DNA from: Amblyomma americanum
Lineage: Eukaryota > Arthropoda > Arachnida > Ixodida > Ixodidae
Length of the DNA: 64,000 nucleotides
Direction of reading: 5' to 3'
Assembly: GCF_052857255.1 (NCBI RefSeq)
Contig: NC_135497.1
Location: 183,620,204 to 183,684,203, forward strand
The notes under the pieces were generated by a model. That model made no database searches and was not told where the DNA came from. It saw nothing but the letters and a program-made list of their open reading frames with translations. Made by a program: the position numbers and the translations under genes. Below are positions 1 to 9,865 of this stretch, one piece after another. How positions within the stretch are numbered: position 1 is the stretch's first letter; each line of letters opens with the position of its first letter.

Positions 1-204
1 CGGGCAAAAGCGATGAAGCGCCCAAAGGCGCTACGCCATGCAGGGCCGGATTAAGAAAAATGGAGGCCCTGGGCTAATGCGCATGCAGGCCCCCTTTCCC
101 TATACTTACCCCCCCCCCTCCCCCATGTCTGCTACGCTACTGGAAATATGCCATGTTTCATTTTACTTCCACGAAATAAAAAGAACGAAGTGCGATCAAC
201 GTGA

Positions 205-302
<98 letters not shown>
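205..302. repeat. (ATT)n microsatellite, about 32 units
   Basis: A near-perfect ATT run. In translation it gives homopolymeric Tyr, Ile or Asn according to frame, so open frames through it have no meaning. It lies inside the 3' half of the hAT. SINE family 2 copies nearby end in AAT/ATT-rich tails, so the run could have grown from such a tail; that is inference. Confidence 0.95.
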
Positions 303-316
303 AGGGAACAACAAAA

Positions 317-498
317 CTTGCTTGAAACGCGATTTTTCGGAGCCCTGCACTACGGCACCCCTTTCTCCTTTTCTACTTTCGCTCCCTCTTTCATCCCATT
401 CCTTACGGCGCGGTTCAGGTGTCCGCCAATGTGTGAGACAAATACTGCGCCGTTTCCTTTCCCGAAAAAACCAACCAACCAACCTTGCTTGAAACGCG
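317..498 (+). mobile_element. SINE family 2, 5'-truncated copy with 15-bp TSD
   Basis: The body at 332-483 matches the 3' half of the fuller SINE at 1,123-1,444: the stretch from the AGCCCT-CACTACGGCACC motif through GCGCGGTTCAGG to TTTCCTTTCCC. It ends in a CCAA-repeat tail. It is bounded by the perfect repeat CTTGCTTGAAACGCG at 317-331 and 484-498, as expected for LINE-driven target-primed insertion. The tRNA-like head is missing. Confidence 0.85.
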
Positions 499-1116
499 TG
501 CTGTTGTAAACACCAACACACATGTTCAGTTTGCGATTAATCTGCTATCTGTTTTCAGTAAAAGCTAGGCTTTAAGGAAAAGTTTAGTGCACTCAAGACG
601 GACAAGAACGTAGAAAAGACAACACAGCTCAGATATCAATCCTTCTGAAGCTAGGCTTTGTTTGCATCACTAAGTGTAATCCAGTGAGGAGACGCATGGT
701 TGTATCCAAAACATTCTTTATTAAAATTCAGTATCAGACTGCAGTAATCGTCATACACGTTACTCTATAAATATGCAATAGATATATACTATACTTAAGG
801 CAATACAAACACCATAAAATGCACTAGAATACAGATGAAAATTACCAACTGTAATTACAAAACTTTATTTCAAAATGTTTTCGTTAAAGGTAAGACATGC
901 AAGGACGACACCAAATAAACGTGGCACTATCAAAAACAACAAGCATACAGTTCTTTATAAGCACGCTAAATATCACATGAACAAACAAGAGACGAACAAC
1001 GAAGATTTGTATATCTTACACTGCTCAGCGTTTCATTGGCAACGTGGCGGCTGGGAGGCGACACAACGAATTTATTGGAACTATTCACGTATAGCGCAAA
1101 CAGTCCTCTTTTAAAA
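484..1116. other. Non-coding interior of the hAT 3' region
   Basis: AT-rich sequence between two SINEs inside the hAT transposon. I see no protein similarity, no RNA gene and no clear repeat in it. Confidence 0.5.
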
Positions 1117-1450
1117 TGGCATCTTTAATAAATAATAGTAATAAATTGGTTTTGAGGGAAAGGAAATGGCGCAGTATCTGTCTCGCATATCTTTGGAAAC
1201 CTGAACCGCGCCGTAAGGGAAGGGATGGAGGGAGTGAAAGAAGAAAGGGAGAGGTGCCGTAGTGGAGGGCTCCGAAATAATTTCGACCACCTGGGGATCT
1301 TTAACGTCCACTGACATCGCACAGCACACGGGCGCCTTAGCGTTTTTCCTCCATAAAAACGCAGCCGCCGCGGTCGGGTTCGAACCCGGGAACTCCGGAT
1401 CAGTAGTCGAGTGCCCTAACCACTGAGCCACCGCGGCGGGTCAGTGGCAT
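1117..1450 (-). mobile_element. SINE family 2, near full-length with tRNA-like head
   Basis: Read on the minus strand the element starts with a tRNA-like head: A-box-like TGGCTCAGTGGTTAG and B-box GGTTCGAACCC, framed by CCGCGG ends. A conserved body follows, with ATGGAGGAAAAACGCTAAGG, GTTAAAGATCCCCAGG and the GCGCGGTTCAGG block. It finishes in an ATT-rich tail near 1,123. Possible short target duplication TGGCAT at 1,117-1,122 and 1,445-1,450. The body is related to the Ruka-type SINE (same TTAAAGA-CCCCAGGTGGTCGAA core) but is a distinct family. Confidence 0.82.
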
Positions 1451-4161
1451 GTTTCGTGCCTTCGCTTTGGCGAAATCAGATATAGTCTGTTCGAAGGATA
1501 GATCGCGGAGGAGGTCACATTCAATGGACATGATAGCAAGCGAGTTCACCTTGTCGTCAAGGAGGATTGAACGAAGGCTGATTTTTTATCAGCGACAGCT
1601 CGGAAAACGATCGTTCGGTCTCACGGTTTGCCACGGGTATGCTAAGCACATTCGCAAAGCAATAGAAAGGTTCGGAAACACATCAATCAGCTTTCTTTCA
1701 TGCAGCAACTTCATTATTTTCAGGGGCTGGCGTCCTGGCACAGAGTTGTGCAGAAAGTTCGCAAACCGAACGATTTCAGTGGAAAATGCTTGCTACAAAT
1801 CATTTTTGTAGGTCTTCACCAGCTTCCTGCTTTGCCAGAGATGATTCGCTCCCAACTTCTGTCAGTAATTTTAAGAATCCGAACCTTTCGCAGGGTTCAG
1901 TGTAGGCAGCCTTTCGCACTCGCGAAGCAGAGACTAGACTGTCAAGTACAACATTGTAGGTCTCTACGATAAACTTTTTTTTACCTTGTAGCGCGCTATC
2001 GCTTTTTCCGTCCGGGTGCTTACTCAAAACGATGCGTTTGCCCTCATCCTCATAACATTGATAGGTACTTAGCGTGCGTGCTCCCATCGAAGACATCAAC
2101 GAGAGGTCGCAAAGAATTAGCCTTCTGGAGAGCTCAGCAGGTCTACAGCAGTTGAAATGTCTAGGCCTGGTTTCTGAAGTGCTACGCTCGTTTTATCAAA
2201 GCGCTCCAAGATTTCTCTCCAGAAAATCGCCATGAAAGCAGTCTCTAGTTTTGTCATTTTCTTGAAGAGAGTGCGCTTCGTTCCTAGTGTCACCGTTTTC
2301 TTCCTAGTTCTATGATATAGCTTCAAGGCAACACAAGATTACATTGAAATTTTTCAGAATGGCCTTATATGATTCAGCGTGTCTTGACCACCTGGTCTCA
2401 GATACTTTTGAAAACAAGCTGCTGGCCAGTTCCGCCCATGCTGTCCAAAAGATACCTCCATCGCCTAGGTGAGGCAGCAAAGGACACATAGTCTCTGAAT
2501 TACAGTGAAAAAATTTGACTGCCTCAAGGCAACTGTCAACGCTACACACGCCAACTAAGTTTAGTGAATGACCAGCACACGGGACGTAGACTGCCAATTC
2601 GTTCAGGTGTTTCATTTTAGCTTGCAGTCCTTTGTATTTTCTTGACATATTACTCGCATTATCATAAGCTTGTCCCCTACAATCATCACTTGAGATGCCA
2701 TTGGTCGTCAAGAGGGACATCGCGGTATCGAAAAAATACAAGCCGGTATGCGATTAGATTGGAACAATTCCAAGAAAGCGTTCGTACACTTTCTCATTTA
2801 AATAGTATCGTAAAACAACTGACAGCTGATCAACGTGAGTAACGTCTGGAGTCGAATTAACAATTAGAGAATAATTTTTTTTGCGCGTTTCACTTCAACG
2901 AGATGTTCCTTGGCAGCCTTTGCCATATGCTCTATAAATTCATCACAAATGGTTTTTGACAGATACGATGGGTGACCTTTTCCTTTGTTCCCGTAGCGTT
3001 TGATGTGCACCTGTAGAAAGGGATTAAACTTGGCAATGGCCTCAAGCACTCCCATATAATTGCCATTTCACGGTGAACCAAAAATCTCACTGCCCCTAAA
3101 CGCTAGGTTGCGCTCAGCTAGAAGTTTAACTACAACGACTACGCGCTTCAACACCTCTGTCCAGTGAGCGGTCTCTGTGACAAGATGCTTAACCAGCTCC
3201 TTGTCAATTGTGCTGCTCGAGTTAGAGCTGGCGAGCCTTGCTGCCACGCAGTTCAGCTGCTCGACGCTATTTTCATGTGCGCAAACCTTTTCTTCTGCTC
3301 TTTTCCAATCAGAAAAGCCTTGCGGGGTGAGAGCACTGGTGTTGCTTGAAATAGAAAATAGTTTGACCATGAAACAGTAAACGGAATCTTTGGACTCGAA
3401 GTACACTAACCAGTGCCGCTCGTACGCCTCATTTACAGCCTTTCGCACGAAAAGATGAGGTGGCATATAGCGTTTCTGAGTTTTGTATTGCATTTCGGAA
3501 GACGGAAAATTTTCTGCCCAATTTTGAAAATAAAATGGCCCTTTCTCAAGGCATACACTCCGAAAGCTGTCAGTATTAACGTTCGGCCACTTAGCAGGGC
3601 CACTTCGGAGAATCTCGCAACGTACCTCTTGCTGCGGGGGTGTCTCTACTTCTCTGTTTCCGCAACGAGAAACCGTCTCATTCGTCTTCACGAGGCACAC
3701 ATGTGGGTGGGATCATGATTATTTGAAGCCAAACTAACAGGAGACAAGTGAGTCGGTTCTTGGAGTGGTGTTTCCTGGCGCTCGTCAGTAGAAGGAGGCT
3801 CATCGGGGAGGTTTGGCACCTGTTGATCAGCAGTAGTAGAAATCTGGCGTGGCGGACCGGACACCTGGAGCTCTGTGGCAGTGACCCGGCCGAGTAACAT
3901 AGACATTGCAGACTCAAGAACAGGGCAGGGCTCGGTTATCGTCGGTTGCTCAGAAATATGGACGACCGAGGTTGGCACCGTTTTCACAGAATCCGGACAA
4001 CCAAGATGAGTCAAACCTTGCTTCTTGCCATGAAATTGTGATGATGGAGTTGGCAAGTCCTCCACAGAAGGATAGTCGGTACTATTTGGAGTTTGACACT
4101 GACACTATGTAGACCGATCATACTGCTCCGCGGAAGCCGCATTCAGTAGGTACTTTGTCAT
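1446..4161 (-). pseudogene. hAT transposase, ZMYM1/DUF4371-like, decayed
   Basis: Broken pieces in several minus-strand frames add up to one hAT transposase of the type resembling vertebrate ZMYM1. In order: an N-terminal low-complexity part with start near 4,161; a TTF-type zinc-finger region (3,700-3,068, with GPAKWPNV and RYMPPHLFVRKAVNEAYERHW); a DUF4371-like part (3,055-2,864, YLSKTICDEFIEHM); the RNase H-fold core (2,741-2,310, RGQAYDNASNMSRKYKGLQ and AGHSLNLVGV); and the C-terminal dimerisation part (about 2,099-1,449, traces of ETERSFS and LAIMSIE). Frames change at about 3,060, 2,750, 2,310 and 2,100 and several times near 1,600. An in-frame TAG about 18 codons after the likely start is also present in the other arm. 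It would have catalysed transposition of this element and cannot now be functional. Confidence 0.82.
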
Positions 4162-5525
4162 CTTTGGTAGGTTTTTTCGCCCTCTTCTCTTTCTAACTTC
4201 GCCTTTCGTTGATGCTTCCGACCGAGCATTTTCGCATGAATGGATGCTAATTGTTCACCGCACCGGGAATTCGTCAGTCCGACCCGACCGCAGGTGTCCA
4301 ATGGTGGCCGTCCAGATGACTGACGCACGCTGCCTGGATGGTCCGTGGCTGGCCGAGAGTGGTGCGTCCCTGGGGAGCTCCTCAGCGGGCGGGCTTATGC
4401 AAGCTGAATCGCAGCACGTGATCAACTTCCTTTCATAGACGCGCGCCGCGTCTGTCTGTTACTAGCGCCAAAGTAGGCGGTCACACATAGTTCCTTGTAC
4501 AAATTCCCTCATTCTCACTACAAACTCAATTCTTCTCCCGTTCCGGTCTTGTCTTCCTATTGGCTAGGAGCAATCGTCTGTTCTGTGAGGTTCTCGATTT
4601 TTCTTTCGTCCCGTCGACGCCGAGGGCGAGAACGAAGGGGAGAGTGCGACTCCTAGCGCGGGCGAAGTTACGCGCCCTCCGTCGCCTCTGAGTCATCTTT
4701 TTCTACTTCTTTCTGGAAAGTTCGGCGGCCAGTCTGACCTACTTTTTCCGTCGAGCGCGCGCGAGGGTGCGCAGCCACTAGGCAGGAATGGGCCCTGGGG
4801 ACAGGCCTCTCTGTCCAGCTCTCCAACTTCCCCAACTTCCCCCTTCACTCTTCCACAACCCTAGCCCGAACAGTGAACATTCTATGCCCCACGGCACGCC
4901 GACAAAAGCACGTGTGATGTCTTCTTTCCTTTCCTGCCTAGACTCTGCCATCAGACTCATCTGCTATCGGACTTATCCTACCCCGCCCAAATTACCATCA
5001 CTGTAAAGAAAAGTCGAATGGGAGGCACTGTTGGGTACTGCAGCACATCCTTTCTATGAGAAGCACAGCGAAGGAACTATTTGAGAGGTGGAGGGTGGCG
5101 TGGTGGTGATGAGGGGCGAAGCAGATTTAGGTCCTCATCCCACATTACATGTTTTAGGTGTTTCCCCTTGCCCCTCCTCTCCAGACAGCACTGGACAAAC
5201 GGACTGACAGGGAACCACGAAAACTCTCCCAAACAAACGCACCTCACTTTGTAAGAAAGAGGGCCCCGCCGGCATGGTGTGGGATTCCTCTTTTTGCAGC
5301 TCAAGCTCTCCCCAAATGATCTGTCTAAACGCATGCTCTTACATTAGGCGGGGGGCCCCGTCTGCTCGTTCTGGCTTTCCTGCTTTATACATGTCGCTCG
5401 AAGTTCCGTTGCCCATGGTTCCATATACTAAGCAGGTTAGAATAAATGGGCCCCCTTCTACTGTCCGAGGTGACGCCCTGGGTTGCAGCCCCCTTAGTCC
5501 CCCCCGTTCCCTTAATCCACCGCTG
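4162..5525. other. 5' non-coding region of the hAT transposon
   Basis: GC-rich sequence between the transposase start and the 5' terminus, conserved in the right arm (62,342-63,730). Several frames are open by chance in both arms, for example 72-73 codons at 4,788-5,006. They carry many amino-acid differences between the arms and no recognisable domain, so I treat this as promoter and subterminal DNA. Confidence 0.6.
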
Positions 5526-5533
5526 ACGCCATG

Positions 5534-6077
5534 CCTGCCGCCTGCTTCGTGAGAAGTAGGCCGAGTGCACCTCCGGCAGCGATCTGCATGCGCAAACAGC
5601 AGCTGGCGACCAGTGGCAGTCGAAAGAATACGACACGATCGCCATGTGCTCGGAAACAAGCTATTTCAATCCCAGAAGCCAAAGCAAACGTAGATGTCAC
5701 TAATGCAGGACAGGTAGCCGCGCGAGCGGAGCCTCGTGCGGCTTCCACACTTGTCTACAGCTGTAGCAAGTGTTGACCATCGTCGTTAGCTTAATTATCA
5801 CTTCGTTCGCAGCAGAAGTTTCCTTGTACTCTTGATAGGCCGTAGTGCTTACAAAAAAGTTTGTAAATCCTTGTCACTTGAATAGAAGGCGGCTCGTAGT
5901 GGCTTGAAGAGCCCTAGTCACGATGGTCAATAAAAAAACGCGTCGTCGGACGATCATAATTAAGTTCAGAATATTTGCAGCCCGAGACAGTCTTGTGATA
6001 ATCTTGGACAAATTTTCTTCACGGCGCTGCATCCGGACGTTGGCGTAGTCCTGCCATTTTCCGTGCACACAAGATAT
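5534..6077. other. Left-arm unique-looking DNA, nothing recognised
   Basis: Sequence shared with 61,817-62,333 of the right arm. One small difference is an extra ~24 bp on the left near 5,640-5,663. I see no gene here. Confidence 0.5.
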
Positions 6078-6374
6078 AATAATAATAATAATAATTGGTT
6101 TTGGGGGAAAGGAAATGGCGCAGTATCTGTCTCATATATCGTTGGACACCTGAACCGCGCCGTAAGGGAAGGGTAAAGGAGGGAGTGAAAGAAGAAAGGA
6201 AGAGAGAGGTGCCGTAGTGGAGGGCTCCGGAATAATTTCGACCACCTGGGGATCTTTAACGTGCACTGACATCGCAGAGCACACGGGCGCATTAGCGTTT
6301 TTCCTCCATAGAAACGCAGCCGAGGCGGCTGCGTTTTTATGGAGGAAAAACGCTAAGGCGCCCGTGTGCTGTGT
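6078..6374 (-). mobile_element. SINE family 2 copy with inverted head, left arm only
   Basis: The minus-strand SINE body runs from an AAT tail at 6,078 up to about 6,322. Where the tRNA-like head should follow, the internal body instead continues in the opposite direction (6,326-6,370), forming a near-perfect palindrome with ~45-bp arms around 6,324. The right arm lacks all of this: the sequence passes directly from AAGATAT to GCCGGT at 61,816/61,817. No target duplication is visible. The structure resembles a twin-priming or snap-back product. Confidence 0.8.
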
Positions 6375-7166
6375 GCCGGTGATAGGTTTTTCCTTTGGTA
6401 CAATCAAATTTCCTTTAAAGATAGTCAGCCCGCCTTCGTGTGACCCACAGCTCTCGGTATACTACAGTGTGTAGGCACAGCTCGAATACTCTGCCAGAGG
6501 CATGATGGTATGAACCGTACAAAGATTCTGAGGCTATAAAATTCAGGAAACGTACTCTACACACTCCAGCAACACTAATTCCTCGAGCCAGACATGGACT
6601 GGCGGCCGTGACAAGCTCATCCTTTATGAGCGATCGATCACCTCTTATGTCTGACCTCCTCTTCAAACAGTGGTCCTCACGCATTTACAAGTCACCTCAC
6701 TTAATTATTAGGCTAAGCCTAAGTCGCGCATTTTTGCAGCATGCTGTCTGTTAGCACTAGAGTCCACGTCTTGGACGTTTCACAAAGCTCTTCAATAGGC
6801 TCGCGAAAAGTTGCGAAAAAGCTAGTAATAGCTTGCCAGTTTCGTAGAAAGCTACAGCTATTTTTTACTGGCTATAAGAAGGTAAAATAAATATAGTAGC
6901 AAGGCATTATAGGAAATAGTGAATAGCTACACAGCTACACTGCTTTTGCCTGTATTCGAGTATCGCCGAGTCTTCAGCCTCGTGTTGTTCCAGGTTTCTG
7001 CGAGCCACACGCGAGCTCCAGCTTCCTTCTTTTGGTATTTCAATTTGTCACTGTTGGCGCCATGATGCGTCCAACATTGTGTTGGCATTTTTGTTTGCGT
7101 GAGCTCGTATCCTGGCATGTACCTCTGTCAATCGGAGACAAAAGAACTTTGATACCGCTACCACAG
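6375..7166. other. Arm DNA with a short open frame of doubtful status
   Basis: An 89-codon minus-strand frame at 6,415-6,684 is also open in the right arm (61,507-61,776). The two versions differ at about ten residues, so it gives no sign of protein constraint. No other gene is visible before the candidate exon at 7,167. Confidence 0.4.
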
Positions 7167-7302
7167 GCTCCCAGGAAGCGTATCCGGGACATGGACAATG
7201 ATTCGTCTGAAGAGGAGCAGTCCTCCACCGACCAAAAGGCGGCAACCAGCAGGAAGACGCCTAAGATGATCGACAAGATCGTAGATGCTGTTAACAACTG
7301 CG
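7167..7302 (+). other. Candidate internal exon, left arm
   Basis: A 136-bp open segment preceded by CTACCACAG and followed by GTGAGTGC, good 3' and 5' splice-site matches. It encodes about 45 residues: a basic start (APRKRIRDMD), an acidic Ser/Glu stretch (DSSEEEQSS) and a possible helix (MIDKIVDAVNN). The right-arm copy has the same sites and frame but three substitutions, all amino-acid changing. I do not recognise a family. It may be a captured or dead exon. Confidence 0.35.
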
Positions 7303-7455
7303 GTGAGTGCGCGCCCTCTTTGTCTGCCTAGTGTGAAATAATGGATTGTTCTTCAATACATTGTGCAATGATACTTGCTCGGCTGAATTGCAAAGCTCCA
7401 TCATACTCTTCTATATATGGGCACTGAGGGCAACAAATCACTGTTTTTCTCGGCT

Positions 7456-7724
7456 AGAACCTGTTCTGTGCCGCCGCCGCCGCGGTGACTGAGTGGTTAT
7501 GGCGCTCGGCTGCCAGCCTGAAAGACGCGGGTTCGATCCCGGCCGCGGCGGTCGAATTTCGATGAAGGCGAAATTCTAGAGGCCCGTGTACTGTGCGGTG
7601 TCAGTACACGTTAAAGAACCCCAGGTGGTCGAATTTCCCGGAGCCCTTCACTGCGGCGTCTCTCATAGCCTGGGTCGCTTTGGGACGTTAAACACCCATA
7701 AACCAAACCAGAACCTGTTCTGTG
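7456..7724 (+). mobile_element. Ruka-type tRNA SINE with 15-bp TSD, left arm only
   Basis: The body at 7,471-7,709 has an A-box-like TGACTGAGTGGTTATGG, B-box GGTTCGATCCC, the TCGAATTTCGATGAAGGCGA block and a CATAAACCAAACC end. Perfect 15-bp repeats AGAACCTGTTCTGTG lie at 7,456-7,470 and 7,710-7,724. The right arm holds a single, one-base-different copy of that 15-mer at 60,708-60,722, which is the empty site. The family resembles Ruka, described from ticks. Confidence 0.92.
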
Positions 7725-8381
7725 GCTCTTCTGTGGCAGTGATGCTGTTTGTTTGGCAGCAGACACCGCACGTATTTTCCCACTACTCTCAAATTTGTGT
7801 CTTCGAGACCAAAAGGGACTCTGTGATCACTGCTTTTGGCAAACGTCACTGTAACCTGGCCTCGGGGATCCTCTGCGGTAATTCTCACCTGCGAATAATG
7901 GGCCTCGACGATGTCTGTAGGTACAAGACTTCCATTTCTTTTCAGTGCCCCTTTAAATACAGTTAAACGCTGTGAACGCGAGGAGGCTCGTCGAGCTCAA
8001 GTGTTTGAGGCGCCACAGTCCGTCTTCCAGGCGCCTTTAAGCAACTGCGTTTTTAGACGAACAAAGCAAGCGTTACAAACAAGGCAGCGGCACGCTGTGC
8101 GTTTGCAGATAGCCAACACTGAACGATATTTCAGCGCAAGCGAGGCCATTGTGAAGGCAAACGATTTTATCCTTATGTGCGTCGCATTGAATTTCAGATG
8201 TCGATGAAGGGTATCGATACGCTTTATCCAGTTGTCTGGATCAAGCAAACTGTTTTGTTGCAGTCGCGGTTTGGCAGAGGTCATCGTGGCAAGCTAAGCG
8301 ATTTAACTTCGAGAGCCAGCTATTCTCGATATTTGTATTCATTGTTCTGCCTTTATCCTTCCCGATTCCAAAACTTCCGGT
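7725..8381. other. Arm DNA, nothing recognised
   Basis: Shared with 60,051-60,707. Open frames on both strands exist in both arms but are not conserved as proteins and show no domain. Confidence 0.5.
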
Positions 8382-8845
8382 AGACAGAACGTCGGGGGCC
8401 GCCGTGGTGGCTGAGTGGTTATGGCGCTTGGCTGCTGGCCCGAAAGAGGCGGGTTCGATCCCAGCCGCGGCGATCGAATTTCGATGGAGGCGAAATTCTA
8501 GAGGCCCGTGTACTGTGCGATGTCAGTGCACGTTAAAGAACCCCAAGTGGTGTAAAGTTCTGGAGCCCTTCTCTACGGAGTCCCTCATAGCCTGACAGAA
8601 GTACTTGCTGTTGGGCTAGTTGGTTCATCATAAAGTTGAATGACGCAAGGGAACGAACACAGGAAGACACAGGGCCACTTTACAACTTTATTATAATTTT
8701 TTTATTATTTATGCGCTTTATTATTTAGGCGCTCTTTTTGTCTATGTGTCTTCCTGTGTTCGTTCCCTTGCGCCATTCAGCTTTATCATAGCCTGAGTCG
8801 CTTTGGGACGTTAAAACCCCATAATCAAATCAGACAGAACGTCGG
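8382..8845 (+). mobile_element. Ruka-type SINE interrupted by a foldback element
   Basis: The SINE spans 8,396-8,831 between 14-bp duplications AGACAGAACGTCGG (8,382-8,395 and 8,832-8,845). It has the usual A and B boxes. After CCCTCATAGCCTGA it is interrupted and resumes at TCATAGCCTGAGTCGCTTTGG. The same interrupted copy is in the right arm, so both insertions predate the duplication. Confidence 0.92.
8585..8796. mobile_element. 190-bp foldback element inside the SINE
   Basis: The insert 8,596-8,785 is flanked by the 11-bp repeat TCATAGCCTGA. Its two halves form an inverted repeat: GACGCAAGGGAACGAACACA near 8,641 and its complement TGTGTTCGTTCCCTTGCGCC near 8,754, separated by AT-rich DNA with TTTATTATTT runs. 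No coding capacity. It could be a Penelope-like terminal repeat or an unclassified foldback repeat; the family is not certain. Confidence 0.75.
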
Positions 8846-9865
8846 AAGTGCTGCTTCCTGGTATTTTTTTTTCGTAGCGTGGAAAGAAGCACCGCCTCAC
8901 TGTAGCCCCGGGGCTTACTAGAAGCAGTGCACGCGTGTATATATAGTCACCGGCAGAAATCGGGACTCGACACAAGTCGTTTTCTAACCTTCCCACGGGA
9001 CCAGACATTGCCGGTGCCTGCGCCTTTTACTCGCGCACCGGATCTGCCGGCGGTAGACGATCGTTCTCGGGACACTCAGAGTAAGCGCAGACCGGATGCA
9101 CTGTCGGCCAGCGAAGTGCAAGGCGCAGTACGCTCTGGTTCGGTGGTTTTTATTCCTCCTGATAACTCGCTATCGGCGATTTACGTAAATACCCGTGTTA
9201 CCTGCACACCGGCGAACGACTGTTCTACCCTGACTATCGTTCACATTTTGAAGTGCAATAGCTTTGTTTTTCTAGCTCAAGCCCGAGCAAACTGCGGTTG
9301 CGCCCTCACTTCGTAGGCGCGTCCGAAGTCGAATATGCGAGTCACGGGCGAATATGCGAGTCCGCATACGCACGCGTCCTTGCGGCCATGCGCACGGCCG
9401 CGTGAGGGTGCGTTGCGGATGAGGTGTTGTACGATCAAGTAAGCTGCATGCGACCGAGCGGACGACTCCGGCGTTCTGATTGGCGCGCTCGTCAGTGCCG
9501 CCCGTGCGGCAGCACAGGCATGTGCCGTAGCAAAACACGAAAATATCTTGCCATACGAATACACACACATTGATATGGTGGCTCACCCGAGACATGGTGG
9601 CTCACCCGAGACATGTTTACCGGTGAGATTTTTCGTAGCAGTTAAAACCGCGATCGGCTGTGATAGCCATGAATCTTGGCGCGGCCGATTCTGACGTCCA
9701 CGAACGAAGTTGCAACAAATTTTGCAACACCGCAGGCGAGGTTCTAAAACAGCGCCGCGGGAAACGATTAACGTTCGCGCTATTTCTACTTCAGAAAGTG
9801 ATAACAGGCATCACACCGCGATCGCGACACAACTCGTTCGACCGCTAGTTGACTAGACTCCGCTG
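8846..9865. other. Arm DNA with TATA-like motif and LINE-A empty site
   Basis: Shared with the right arm. GTATATATAG at about 8,937-8,946 is a TATA-like sequence conserved in both arms, with no gene assigned to it. The 15-mer TCACTTCGTAGGCGC at 9,306-9,320 is the unoccupied site at which LINE-A inserted in the right arm. A short tandem duplication of TGGTGGCTCACCCGAGACA occurs near 9,575-9,615 on the left only. Confidence 0.6.

Larger units (their letters stand above)
33..5533 (-). mobile_element. hAT DNA transposon with 8-bp target duplication
   Basis: The element spans 41-5,525. It is flanked by the identical octamer ACGCCATG at 33-40 and 5,526-5,533, the duplication size expected of hAT transposons. 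The ends are short imperfect inverted repeats: CAGGGCCGGATTAAG at 41 and, read on the minus strand from 5,525, CAGCGGTGGATTAAGG followed by G-rich sequence. The transposase remnant lies inside on the minus strand. Three later additions sit in its 3' half: an (ATT)n run, a truncated SINE and a second SINE. The same 5' terminus with the same octamer occurs at 62,334-62,342, so the insertion is older than the inverted duplication. Confidence 0.85.

Noticed and set aside
38..521. Frames giving long poly-Tyr, poly-Ile or poly-Asn
   Set aside because: They are translations of the (ATT)n microsatellite and its SINE flank, not proteins.
4788..5006. Conserved 72-73-codon Pro-rich frame in both arms
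   Set aside because: It lies in hAT non-coding DNA. The right copy has an extra codon and many replacements, with no recognisable family.
6415..6684. 89-codon frame open in both arms
   Set aside because: About ten amino-acid differences between the arms in 89 codons, and no domain. It looks like neutral drift of a chance frame.
8402..8470. tRNA gene suggested by A- and B-box matches
   Set aside because: It is the tRNA-like head of a Ruka-type SINE with target duplications; the same applies to the heads at 7,485, 23,220, 39,510 and 60,020.
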